From NCBI GenBank assembly GCA_000711775.1, contig ARYC01017209.1, positions 1 through 64,000 on the forward strand: a stretch of 64,000 bases of DNA, read 5' to 3'. The notes below the pieces were generated by a model. It had not been told where the DNA came from. It made no database searches and was given only the letters and a program-made list of their open reading frames with translations. Numbering within the stretch: the stretch's first letter is position 1; each line of letters opens with the position of its first letter. The position numbers and the translations under genes are program-made. Positions 1 to 10,696 of this stretch are shown here, one piece after another. This DNA is from Oxytricha trifallax. Its lineage: Eukaryota; Ciliophora; Spirotrichea; Sporadotrichida; Oxytrichidae.

Positions 1-532
1 AGAGAATTATAAATATTGATTCAGTTAATTGAGAATAATTTAAATATCTGATCAAGAGATACAGTAATTTTTATAAAATAAATGTAAGTTACAATAAACA
101 TATCTGAAAATATTTCCTTTATAAGTTGTATCTTGTGAGAGACGAGGTAGCTCGTGACAAAGAATTTACAGTGGGCTTAGTGATTTAGTGATTACGGAAG
201 GGTAGCAATAAGATGACAAGAAAAAGCTTTAAATTATATATTTTAAGATATGAAAATGATTTTTAAAATTTTTTATTTTCTATAGCTATTTTCCCTATTG
301 TTTTATAATTAGTTAAATTTTTATAACTCTCACTTTTCTAAAAATATATCATTAATCTAATTTCAGAAATCTTTCACCAACCCATCATCTAACAATCATG
401 ACAAAATAAAACCCAGAGCTTACTGAGCTCTTAATTTAAAAACGCAAAAACTCAGAGAGTGATTTACTGACTTTCTAATCTTCAAAATTAACCCAAGAAA
501 GTGATAGTCTCTCATCCGAATCAAAAGACACC

Positions 533-1837
533 ATGCTAAGTCATAAAGTTGAGACTAATCAAGTCAAAAAGAGAACATTTTTCGCATTTTTCCTGATGTT
601 CATGTATGTGATACTAACTTGCCTTGCTGACTCAGTTAGCAAGCTTATCTACCTAAAACACAAAGAACTGAGTGTCTATGAATTCCTGTTCATAAGATCC
701 TTTGTTTAAATATCTTTCATGATGAGCTTAGTAAATAAAAATGCTTACGAGATCCTAATTGGCAATTTAAAGAGAGACATGATCCTTCCTCTGTGCATTA
801 GAGTATTTGCTGGCGTCATTTCCTTCTTTTTCATTAACACGGCTATCTAGAATCTGCCAATATTTATAGTATCTCTTGTTATCAACTTGGCACCGATCTT
901 TACTTCAATATTAGCTTTTATCTTCTTGAAAGAGAGAATAACGAGGACAGAAGTGTTTGCATTAATATTAGCTTTTGCTGGAGTCTATATATTGGTTTCA
1001 TCTTCTCAAGGAAATGTACCATCTGAAAATAATTCCGCAACTGAAGTCTTAAGTGAATAATAAATAGTTGAACAAAGCCAATCTAACCTAAAATTGATAC
1101 CTTTGATCTTACTGGTTTGTGCTGCAATGCTTATGGCTACTACAAACATTATGTTAAGACATATGAAGAAGATGCATGAATATTGTTCAGCCACTTATGC
1201 AGTATTTTTAGTTTTTTAGATTACTTGTAATTTGTTATAAGTATTGGCATCCATTTTTTTCTTTGGTTTAGGAATGCCAGTCTCAGGCTCAGCTTGGACT
1301 ATAGCTCAAACTTTCGAGAGTTCAGACTACATTATTTTAGTATTCGTAGCAGTATGTGGAATCGCAGGTTTAATTTGCAAAACAAAAGCAATGCAATATG
1401 AAATGGCAAGTCGTTTGAGTATTGTGATATATTTCTCAGTTATATTCTCATTAGTATTTGACTTGATTCTAATTGGCACTGTTTTCAATAGCAATGAAAT
1501 GTATGGAATGATTGTTATATTTCTTGCTAATGCCATATCAGTATATGTTATATTCTCGAAGTTTTATAAGTCAGGAAAGAGTACTCCTGCTTTAGCCAAT
1601 CTATAAAATGAACAAGCAAGTCAATCTTCATACCATTTACTATAAGAGATGACGATAATTTCAATGGTAAGACTAGAAAACTGTCAAGAGTATGAAAGTT
1701 TTGAGAGAATAATAGCTAGAAATAACTTCTTAAATCGTACTTAGTAACAAAGTATCTTAATGTATAAATAACCCCATATATAACAAAGGTAACTAAAAAT
1801 GACTCTAATAATTTCTTAACATCTACTTATTAATTGA
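533..1837 (+). CDS. DMT/EamA-type multi-span membrane transporter, IES-free
   Basis: A 434-codon frame with TAA/TAG read as Gln and TGA as stop. It opens with ATG after an AT-rich leader and predicts about ten hydrophobic segments in two halves, with the short charged loop after the fourth segment typical of drug/metabolite transporters (EamA fold, SLC35-like). Such proteins move nucleotide sugars, organic acids or other small solutes across endomembranes or the plasma membrane; the substrate cannot be read from sequence. Only the last ~60 residues are low-complexity, so the functional end could be a little earlier. No IES or intron is needed, in contrast to the paralogue directly downstream on the same strand. 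The family call is fairly sure, the substrate unknown. Confidence 0.72.
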
Positions 1838-2108
1838 TTGACCTTCAAAATGCATCCATAAAATGCAGTATTATGGCTTATTTTGTGTGTGCGTTTTGAT
1901 GTTAACTTCTTGTTTTACTATAGATGTTTACTTTAATCATTAATTTTATTCATGCTTTTTTTTAAAATTAAAAGCCCTCTATGTAAGTATTTTGAATAAG
2001 ATTAATTGGATATATATAAATTTTATAATATAATTAGCTATAAATAATATCTTTATTTATAGTATATAAGAGTAGTATCATAGTTTATTATATCAATTAC
2101 ATTTAAAA

Positions 2109-3781
2109 ATGAAATCAGATAATCAAAAATAAAACACCCCAATTAAAAAAACTGATGATACAGTTTCTACTTCAGATTAATAGAACAATAGTTTAATGGG
2201 AGATTTAGAAAAACCTTTATTAAGTGATGTGCATCCTAGAGAAAAAGATGAGTAATAAATTGTTAAGAAAAAACCAGAAGTTGTTTCAAGAAATCACATG
2301 CTTTTAGGAGCGATAATACAAATGATATAAATTTAATGAAACACTCGTAGATTTATTTTGGAATGTAAGTTTTATTCATTCTTGAGTATTTATAAAATCT
2401 AATTAATAATCTAATGATATCAATTATAGCTCTTGCTTTGTAATAAGTATTTGCTAAGCTTTAATTTAACAAATATACTGAAATGACTGAAGTTCACTAT
2501 ATATTTCTGAGATGTAGCATCCAAATCTTTATTCAACTTATCTGGTTGAACACAGAGTTTAAATATTACGTGTGGGGCTCACTCACAAAGGATAATGGCA
2601 ATTTAATCATATAAAATACGTAAATATATACAAAAGCAACTTATTGTTTCGTTTAATTAAATTAAATATGTAATTATTGCAAGCAGTTGATGATAAGAGT
2701 GGTGATTGGTTTTTTCGCTTTAACAACACAGGTAATATAAAATAAATAAATTTGAGTTAGATCTTTTTTTATAGTGTAATTATTTTAGTGTAATTGCAGT
2801 GAGGAATTTGCCATTAGTCTTAGTATCAATAATGATGAATACCATGCCTTTATTCACAGCAGTTTTTGGATTTTTTATACTGGGTGAAACCTTAAGAATC
2901 TTGGAGAAAATTTGTTTGGTTTTGTCATTTGTAGGAGTCACAATTATGATCACTGGGAAAGATACTACGATTAATGAAAATGCAACTATTTTGGAAGATG
3001 GCACAGCTGTTCAAACTTAGTTAATAAAATTAGTTTAATTATAGCAAGCTTTTAAACAAATAACTTAATTTCTATTTTATAATTCAAATTTACGAGATAA
3101 TTAGAGAGGTTTTTACTCTAAATAATTAGTTTTCTCATTATTTCAATCATTAGCATTTAATTAATAAGGAAACCTCATTTTTCAGAAATTTGCTTTAGAT
3201 TTTCCTAACTGAATCATAATTATATAAAAATGTACATAACAAATGTAAAACTTAGTATTAAAACTATTCCTTGCTAGCAATTATCGCACTTTGCTTTAAT
3301 CCAATACTCTCTTCTTTAGTTACCGTCACACTCAGAAATCTAAGAGGCATTGGCATACACACACAGGCTTTTTATCACGCATTAGGACTTGTGGTGTCAT
3401 GGGCACGATAATTTTGATAAATGGAGATACTCTTCCTTTCTTATCAAGATTAATACTAATTTATTAGTTTTAAGCCTAATAAATCATTTTAGTGACATTG
3501 AATAGTCTTATAAAATATGGAAGTTTATTTTTACTAGATTCTCCATTTAAGACTATTCGTTATTGATTGGAGCAGCATTCTTCGCATTAACAAATTAACT
3601 ACTGAAATAAATGGCAGTGCAGTATGATACAGCATCAAGAGTTACCATGTACAATTACTTGCAGTCACTGATATAATTGGTATTTGATATAGTGGTGTTT
3701 AATTACGCTTTCCAAATACAAGAACTTGTTGGTATACTGCTATAATAATTATTTTCATAGTTTATAAAACTGAATAATTGA
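2109..3781 (+). CDS. Second DMT/EamA-type transporter, interrupted by four IESs
   Basis: The germline copy of a transporter related to the upstream gene. The N-terminal ~65 residues are hydrophilic. The first EamA half ends in a clear transmembrane block with the motif FFILGETLRILEK. The second half resumes near 3262 and ends at TGA 3779-3781. Four pointer-bounded segments (2329-2420, 2737-2794, 3022-3256, 3464-3549) remove stops or non-coding DNA, and the first three rejoin the protein exactly in frame. Near 3395-3405 the frame must slip by one base (ALGLVV into MGTIILING); this is either a base error or an unresolved short IES. Stretch 2610-2690 may hide another IES. Substrate unknown. Confidence 0.62.
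2329..2420. other. IES in DMT gene 2, pointer AATGATAT
   Basis: Direct repeat AATGATAT at 2321-2328 and 2413-2420. Removing one copy and the intervening AT-rich DNA, which contains TGA stops, joins IIQM to SIIALALQQVF in one frame. Confidence 0.8.
2737..2794. other. IES in DMT gene 2, pointer GTAAT
   Basis: GTAAT at 2732-2736 and 2790-2794. Excision joins FALTTQ to VIAVRNLPLVLV, restoring a hydrophobic segment. A GT-AG intron with nearly the same ends is an alternative reading but would break the frame. Confidence 0.68.
3022..3256. other. IES in DMT gene 2, pointer AAACTTAGT
   Basis: A nine-base repeat AAACTTAGT at 3013-3021 and 3248-3256. Excision joins the end of the first EamA half to the start of the second (TAVQTQYQNY then LLAIIALC) in frame. 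Confidence 0.78.
3464..3549. other. Probable IES in DMT gene 2, pointer ATTTA
   Basis: ATTTA at 3459-3463 and 3545-3549. Excision gives SRLILIQDYSLLIGAA, which matches the spacing of the same region in the upstream paralogue. It depends on the one-base slip just upstream, so it is less certain than the other three. Confidence 0.5.
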
Positions 3782-3784
3782 TGA

Positions 3785-3797
3785 GGGGGTTTTGGGG
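3785..3797 (+). repeat. Internal telomere-like G5T4G4 tract
   Basis: GGGGGTTTTGGGG begins four bases after the stop of DMT gene 2. It matches one and a half units of the hypotrich telomere repeat (G4T4) in an otherwise AT-rich stretch (3782-4149) in which I see no gene. Confidence 0.7.
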
Positions 3798-4149
3798 CAA
3801 TATATATATGTATATTAATTATTATAATTATAGTGTTTGTGGTTAATGTATTTCTCATATTGATAAAATAGAATAAAAAATACATTATTTGATTAATCTG
3901 TAGTATTTTTAATACTTTTTCGCAGTATGCAAAATCTTATAATTTATTTAAATTTTTTTAATCTTATCAACAAAAGGCAAGAAATGATACTGACTAAGTA
4001 AGACTTAAATATTAATTAATTACATCCACAATATAATCAAATTTATTTAATTAAATTATCAATACCCATTTAATAATTCGATATCTTTTCAATGTTTTAA
4101 TTTCACTGAATTTAAAGCAAGTATATATATAACATAATTATAAATTTGA

Positions 4150-7100
4150 TCATTATTTTTTCTTTTTCTTAGCGACACCTCCATCCTTCTTTTTCTTACC
4201 AGCAGCTTTACTTTCTGTTTTATCTCCTGCATTTTTATCTGCTGTTGCCTATATTTAATCTTTGTTACCAATAGCTCCACTAGTTTTATCTTGAGTTTTA
4301 TTTATTAACATAGGTTAAAATACTAATATAAGTATAAAGAGTTTTGTACTAAAGATCAAAGTTGCCTGATTCTAATTGCTACTTTTAACCCTAGTAAGCT
4401 TAACTTTCTATATTTAAGAAGCGCCTTATTTATCAGCTAAATTAGGTGTGATGTTTGAATTCATGGAAGATTGCTGCTAATTTGTAGTTTAAGGTTAGCT
4501 CTCTAGTTACTTAAGTTAAGCAATGCCTGCAGCTGATGATTGAATGTTTGAGGGACCATCGTCATTTGAGAAATCTGAATCTGCATTGGAATCTTCATCC
4601 TTTATTGTATAAAATGATAGTGAAATTAAATTGTTCCTAGCATACCTCCACCAGATACCTCATTTAGGAAACCGTTATATCCACCAAAAGCATTCTAATT
4701 GTCTGCATTTTCTAAACCACCAAAAGGCTATTTCTAATCACTCTATCCGTTTATAGGCTATGTCTCTTATGTATTTTAATTACTATTATTTACTATGTTC
4801 TCGATATCTTCAAGGAAGTTCTTCATATGATGAGGTTCCATCATACAATATTCAATAATAGTTTCACAGAATCTGTGACCAATTTACTGAAGCATATCAG
4901 TGTTGAAATGAAGGTCCGAGTACTACCCAAAATCAGCACCACAAAAAGAGGCTTCTAAGGTGAAACTGTTTGTAATACCAAGCTCTTTCCACCCCACAAC
5001 ACGAGCTGTAGACTCCTTAGATTTTTAAACAGCAAAAGCACAATCATTGAAATTGAAAGTCTCACCAAGTTTATCTAAGAGATAGGGAAAAATTCTTTCT
5101 TTGTATTTATCATTTTTACCTGAATTTCCATCTATAAAAATTAAACATTATCTCAAAATTGTTATACCTACACATAAATATGTTTTGGTGTTTAATGATT
5201 AAAATCAAATGAATTTAACATATCACTGTTTAATACTAAAATCAAACCATCAATCTTAGTCGTGACGTAGACGTATCTGAGTGAGTTGACGCGGCAAATT
5301 CCGTGACGTGGCAGTCGTGAAGTAGAAAACTCACAAAAAACAATTCTCGCTATTACCTAGCCTTCTCCAAAAATCAAGATGTCATCCCAGTTTGTACATG
5401 GGGACAGAGCTCGTGAGATCCAACTAGATAACAGAAGATGGAGAAAAACACTTACCGGTCCCACCGCTGCTGGGAAACGTAATCCCTATCCTTTCGCTGT
5501 GGTAGCTTCAGCACCCTAACCCGGTGTGGGAGAAAAATCCTTATCGTTGGCTTCAATGGTTTTCGTCTTCTCACTTTCGAAGGCAGAGCCTACCTTCATC
5601 CTGCTCCCTATTACCTAGGAAACTGAACTCAAGCCAGTAGACTCATCTAATGCAGGGAAATATTAGGATCAAGCTCACTCGAAGAGTGTACGCTGACAGA
5701 TTGAACCCCGCCGACTGGTCCCTCATGCGTTCCGCCCAGCAACCCCCTACCTGCCCTCGATAGGCCTTAGTGTAGTAGAAAGCTCTATCAGAAAGTCTCA
5801 AGTGGTTAGTACCACCTAGCAATTAACTTTCTAATTTAATATTTAATTTATAAATATGTTCTTCTTTCTTGAGTGACCATGGATATCGCAAAATAGAAAG
5901 ACTTCTCTATCTTCTTAAAACTTCTTCATCATCTACATAAGCTAAATTAAAATTAAAATTTACCATTTTAGTGTTGTAAATTGTAGGGTGTACTTTCTTG
6001 CTTGGCTCTATCCACTATCTATTCAAGTCAACTCCAGCAAGTGAGCATCTTGTATTTCCATTTATAACACCATCAGGGTTAAGCATGGGAACAATCTTAA
6101 ATACAAAATTATCCCTTAGAACTCTAGCTCCAATGCTATTACCCACTAGGTAATCTATTATACCTTTCATCATAAATTAAGCTCCCGTCTCTCCAGGATG
6201 AACTCTTGAAGAAATTACTATGCCCTTTCTCTGCTTAATTTATTGATAGTCAACTTCTGAAGCAGCTGTATTGGGGTTTGGGAATGTAGTGACAATTAAG
6301 AGGTCAACTGGATTTCCAGCTAAGGTATAGCACATTGTCTTTCTCCTAAATCTCAATTTCTTATGCGGATCACTTTCTAGCGCATTCAAATATCTCTACA
6401 TATCTGAGAAAGTATAAGGATAGCAATGTGCTAAGTAGACAGTATCGTTTTCATAAGGGAACTTAATGCTAAATGTTAGAGTGTAATAGTGTCCCACTGT
6501 CTTTCTCTTCATTGAATTTTGATAGTAACACACATCTTTTCCATCTCTATGCCAACCTTTACTATATTTCTTGGCTTCAATATCTGAGTACATAAGAGGT
6601 TTCATCCCATGATTTACTGTAAAATTTTTATAGTTTATATCTAATAAGTATCATAAATAGAAATGTAATAATTCAAACAATTTACCAATTTTTTTAAAAA
6701 AGGATTTTAAAACTAACATCATATTTAATGGATGAAACTACAAATATTTAAAGCTACTTATTAATTATAAATGTTTCATTTCACGATTTTGTTATATATA
6801 ATTCTTATGATTGTATAAACTATCTGGTTTTAATAGATTAATAATGTTGAATCTGTAAGTTCGACCAGCTTTCATGTTTTATACCCTGAAATAAAACCAT
6901 TAAGTATGGCCACGAGTATTATAGTCAGGTTTAAGAATAAGATCATATTCAAACTCGTATACTTGAATTGCTCTTCGCAGGTTTCCAGATTCAAATCTTG
7001 ACTCAAAAACTAAAGTATAATCATCTGCTGATTTAGGGGAGTAGTAGTTCGTGAACACTGCGTCATTCAAATATTCTTAAATTCTTAAAAAAATAAGAAG

Positions 7101-8631
7101 ATTTTTAATAATTAGAGATTGTCACACTAATTGGGATTAGGCTAGAAGTTATCGTTTTCTTCATTGTCATTTGAAGCTAATCCGTTATTACTAGCATCTC
7201 CTTCATTGAGATTTGCATTTGTAATAACATTGCTGGTTACTGGTTACTGTTGATTCACTTACTGCTCCTGATTCGCTAAATGATTTGGTGCAGGATCAAC
7301 ACTATCGTATACAACTCATAAAATTAAAAATAATTAAGAGGGTAAACAACTCTGTTCATGAGATTTTCTTGATGAGCTACTCTTTCAGCTTCTCTTCTAA
7401 GGCATTCTTCCAAAATGTTTTCTTGAGGGACAAATAGTGGTTCAAACTCTGTCGCATCCATAATATGATTAGGTCCATTTTTCATTAGCTTCACTCCAGT
7501 TCCCCTATTCAGATTTATTTTTAATTTGTACGAAAGTGATGATGATGAATGATTTAAAATCAAATAAATTTAACATATCACTGTTTAATACTAAAATCAA
7601 ACCATCAATCTTAGTCGTGACGTAGACGTATCTGAGTGACTTGACGTGGCAAATTCCGTGACGTGGCAGTCCTGAAGTAGAAAACTCCGAAAAAACCAAT
7701 CTCGCTATCACCTAGTCTCCTCCCGAAATCAAGATGTCTGGTTACAACCCGGACAGAGCTTGCAAGATTCAACCAGGAAACAGAAGTTGGAGAAAAACGC
7801 TTACCGGTCCCACCGCTGCTGGGAAACGTAATCCCTGTCCTTTCGCTGTGGTAGCTTCAGTACCCTAACCCGGTGTGGGAGAAAAATCCTTATCGTTGGC
7901 TTCAATGGTTTTCATTTTCTCACTTTTAGAGGCAGAGCGTACCTCTATCCTGCTCCCTATTAACTAGGAAACTGAACTCAAGCCAGGTAACTCATCTAAT
8001 GCAGGGAAATCTTAGGATCCAGCTCACTCGAAGAGTGAATGCTGACAGATTGAACCCCGCCGACTAGCCAATCATGCGTTGCGCCCAGCAACCCCCTACC
8101 TGCCCTCGGTAGGCCTTAGTGTAGTAAAAAGCTCTATTAGAAAGTCCTAAGTGGTTGGTACCACCTAGCAATTAACTTTCTAATTTAATAATTTTGTACG
8201 AAAGTAAAACTTGCAATTACTAAATCTATTGTACTTTTCACTTACGTTTTAATAGGAATAAACTCTTAGTCTGGTATTGAGGTTTCCCTGGGTAGAGCTG
8301 TATCTCTCTTTACTCCAAAAAGTCTCATCTCCATTTCCTTCAAACTCTCCAATGAATTTTCTTAACTCTGGCTTGCCCCAATACCAACTGATGTAGATGC
8401 ATTAATGTTTCCACTGAATGTGATAAAACCATTTGCCGCTTTTTTCATTCCATTTTTTTCATCTGCTCCATATTTACTGCTAGGATTGTTTTCGAAAGTA
8501 TCATCTAATTAATGATTATTAAAGTATGTTAAGCTAAATATTACTGTATTCAGAATAGGAGTGATCTTCCTCTTCACGTCTAAAATAAAATTATTGTACA
8601 ATAATGAATACCTGTTATATTTTGAATCCAT
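4150..8631 (-). CDS. Cytosolic carboxypeptidase (M14, tubulin deglutamylase type)
   Basis: Read right to left. The N-terminal domain has [12 protein letters not shown] and NTRGHTQWFYFRV, diagnostic of the Nna1/AGBL (CCP) family. The M14 catalytic domain has zinc-ligand motif [12 protein letters not shown], then [12 protein letters not shown], third zinc ligand region [12 protein letters not shown] and catalytic glutamate in [10 protein letters not shown]. Family members trim glutamates from tubulin tails in axonemes and the cytoplasm. The C-terminal tail is low-complexity and ends in a Lys-rich run. The start ATG at 8629-8631 is followed by a GT-AG intron; other introns include 7084-7127 and ~5112-5151. 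At least four IESs interrupt it, two being copies of one repeat. The frame between ~7500 and ~8240 is not fully resolved. Confidence 0.85.
5194..5840 (+). repeat. ~645-bp dispersed element, copy 1
   Basis: It aligns along its full length with 7548-8189, both in the same orientation, with scattered substitutions and a few small indels. Visibly richer in G+C than the surrounding IES and intergenic DNA. It carries a 105-codon ORF. I found no terminal inverted repeats, no tRNA-like promoter boxes that hold up and no recognised transposase. Confidence 0.85.
5379..5696 (+). CDS. 105-aa ORF inside repeat copy 1, unrecognised
   Basis: ATG to TGA, 105 codons, using TAA and TAG as Gln. The sister copy has an ORF at the same place of 103 codons that ends at the same TGA. 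The two differ in length only near the start, by a multiple of three ([15 protein letters not shown] against [13 protein letters not shown]). The central block [16 protein letters not shown] is shared apart from single substitutions. No known domain recognised. Preservation of the frame in both copies suggests, but does not prove, a protein product. Confidence 0.45.
6615..6812. other. IES in carboxypeptidase gene, pointer ATGATT
   Basis: ATGATT at 6609-6614 and 6807-6812 (AATCAT on the coding strand). Excision gives [19 protein letters not shown], the expected family sequence, in frame. Confidence 0.85.
7318..7352. other. 35-bp IES in carboxypeptidase gene, pointer ACAACTC
   Basis: ACAACTC at 7311-7317 and 7346-7352. 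Excision joins NLMNRVV to [10 protein letters not shown] on the minus strand in one frame. Confidence 0.75.
7548..8189 (+). repeat. ~645-bp dispersed element, copy 2
   Basis: Full-length match to 5194-5840 in the same orientation. It ends with the same ATTAACTTTCTAATTTAA-like tail and carries the sister ORF at 7734-8045. Confidence 0.85.
7734..8045 (+). CDS. 103-aa ORF inside repeat copy 2, unrecognised
   Basis: ATG to TGA, 103 codons. It is collinear with the 105-codon ORF of copy 1, with in-frame TAA/TAG at equivalent sites. Substitutions are scattered over the frame; whether they are mainly synonymous needs a codon alignment. No motif recognised. Confidence 0.45.
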
Positions 8632-8794
8632 TAATATTTTACTATTTTGAATTTATTATAATTTTAATTGCTTTATTCTTTGCCTTAGAATTAGCTAAAA
8701 GATATATTCACATTTTCATTCTGTATATCTGAATTTATGAAAGTGTTTTTGCGTTTAAATTATAAAATATAAGTAGATTCTAACTTATTATAAA

Positions 8795-10479
8795 ATGAGC
8801 ACTTTCTTAACTTAGGGAGGCTTTAAAAGTGGATCGAGTCGTCCAGGTTCAGCCACCGCGGCTTCAAAGACAAATAATACCGCAGCTCCTTAAGATGCAA
8901 AGAATGATTAATAATTGCAAAGTTCACTACTGTATGCACCCTTCGTAAAACCCACTGATAAAATAAGAAAAGATGTGGCTGATATGAGTTTTTCTGATTT
9001 TTAACCGAAAAGATTTGCATTAAGTTACAATCCCCCAGTTATTGGTAAGTATAGAGGCTTTTTAGTAATAAAAGTACTCAAAAACACTATTTAGCTTTAC
9101 TAAATCCTTATTATTTCTTGTACTTTTATTATTAAACTTGAATTTTAACTAATTATTTCATTTAGTATTGGAGTATCTGGTGCCATCGACAGGCAAACTG
9201 TACCACCATAAAATGAAATTACGACAGTTAAAACATGACAGTGATGCGGATGAAATGCTGGATTATCTGAAAAAGAGACATCCACTATATTTTATGCCAA
9301 ATAAACTCAATCATAAGTAGATCATGGATTTGATTAAGAAGTTGTTGTTCAAAGTCAAGCAATAGCACAATGCTGATATTTTATGAACAGAATTTATACT
9401 TAAATTTTCTTTGTCCAATATCATATCATTTTCATGAAATTTTATAAAATATAAATAGCAATAACGCCACACATGGTAAATTGACTGATACAACCTCAAA
9501 AGTAGTTAATGATTCAAAGCCAACACCTAATATTTAATTTTATAAAACATCCCACTAGTTTATTTAATAAAGTAAAATAAAATTTGGATTAATTAATAAT
9601 ACTCTTTCATCTTTATCTAATGCACCAGCTTTAGGTAAATAAAACAGCATCACTTAACAAAGTTTGCCAACTTTATCAAAATAACCCACAAACACCTTTT
9701 TATTACTTTATTTTCTTAATTACATTACTCATTAATAGAATTAGATTATTATGTACTTATGATTAATAATATTTATTGAAATATACCTTCAAGAACGGAA
9801 GTTAACTTCCAACACTCGCTAATGAAGACAAGAAAGGCCAGTCAGCTTCAATCTTCACTCAAAACAAACAGCAAAAAGAGCAGCAGAAGAAGTTCGAAGA
9901 GGATTTCGGAGATGATTTCGGGGACGATTTCGAAGATGAGGAAGAAGACGAGGAGGAAGAAGATGAGGGAGACTTCGATGCCAACGAGCTTCTTAACTTA
10001 ACTGACTACCAAAACAAGAGAAAACAATAAACTGGCGCTAATTTCAATCAGACAGTGGGTAAAGATGGTGCTATCGAGATCTCAAATGACGATTTCAATG
10101 ATGACGAGGGAGATGCCTGGGGAGACGACTGGGGCGATACTAAAAAGAAGGAGAACATAGACTTTGATAAAATTGACTACAGCAACTACAACTTGAACAA
10201 GTTGAGCACTGAGTAGATTGAGGCACACAAGAAGAAAATGGATGAAAAGTTCAGTAAGAATCAACTCAAACCTGGGGATAATGGATTCCAATATGACAAG
10301 AGAATTGAATTCAAGAAAGCTGATACTACTAAGAAGATGGATTAAATAAAGATATTTTATAAAGATACTTAAATTGCTCTATTTTTTTCTGGTAAATTTA
10401 TGGGGTTATATAAAAAATGGATACAAGCTGGGATGAAGGGGAAGATGTAGATGAATATTTTGATGATGATTTCATGTGA
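8795..10479 (+). CDS. CEP19: CEP19-like centrosomal/basal-body protein
   Basis: The N-terminal part reads FALSYNPPVIVLEYLVP followed by KLYHHKMKLRQLK, matching the opening of CEP19, a small centriole/ciliary-base protein that works with FOP and RABL2 in intraflagellar transport entry. The C-terminal part has MDEKFSKNQLKPGDNGFQYD and a final SWDEGEDVDEYF block, as in CEP19. Between them a very acidic insertion (about 9900-10130, runs of D/E) makes the protein longer than the usual ~165 residues. A GT-AG intron at 9045-9165 joins PPVI to VLEY. IESs at 9672-9813 and 10343-10422 are resolved; another, around 9375-9440, is not. It lies head to head with the carboxypeptidase gene, another cilium-related function. 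Confidence 0.78.
9672..9813. other. IES in CEP19, pointer CCAAC
   Basis: CCAAC at 9667-9671 and 9809-9813. Excision joins ITQQSLPT to LANEDKKGQS in one frame. The flanking repeat AGTT..TTCCAAC hints that the copy around the pointer was itself duplicated. Confidence 0.62.
10343..10422. other. IES in CEP19, pointer ATGGAT
   Basis: ATGGAT at 10337-10342 and 10417-10422. Excision joins TTKKMD to TSWDEGEDVDEYF and reaches the stop TGA at 10477-10479. Confidence 0.82.
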
Positions 10480-10696
10480 AATAATTCTTCAAATATGCAG
10501 TATGGAAAGAAACAAAAAGTAAAAAACCAAAAATCATAAGAAAATATTACTATAGCAAAGCAAGTATAGATTAATGTTTATATTAAAACAGCTATTTATA
10601 AATATTCCCTTGAAAAACAAGTGAATCTAATATTGAAAATGCATGTTAGTATTAATTTTACTTTCTTGATAATTAATTATATATAAAATACTTTAA

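Larger units (their letters stand above)
5185..5860. other. IES in carboxypeptidase gene made of repeat copy 1, pointer ATAAATATGTT
   Basis: An eleven-base repeat ATAAATATGTT lies at 5174-5184 and 5850-5860. Excision joins [10 protein letters not shown] to the next codon ATG and then a GT-AG intron of 40 nt, giving [18 protein letters not shown] as expected for the family. Nearly the whole IES is the 647-bp repeat. Confidence 0.82.
7538..8205. other. IES in carboxypeptidase gene made of repeat copy 2, 13-bp pointer
   Basis: TTTGTACGAAAGT occurs at 7525-7537 and 8193-8205. The segment between is almost exactly the second copy of the ~645-bp element. The reading frame across the join is not settled (one-base mismatch), so the call rests on the long pointer and on the element's position. 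Confidence 0.72.

Noticed and set aside
3391..3515. IES with pointer ATGG in DMT gene 2
   Set aside because: It keeps frame (VVSWKFIFTRF) but deletes a stretch that aligns in spacing and hydrophobicity with the paralogue (MGTIILINGDTLPFL), so the one-base slip plus ATTTA pointer is preferred.
5194..5840. tRNA-derived SINE in the 645-bp repeat
   Set aside because: A GGTTCAATCT-like block on the minus strand recalls a B box, but no matching A box at proper spacing and no cloverleaf could be drawn. No A-rich or simple-repeat tail.
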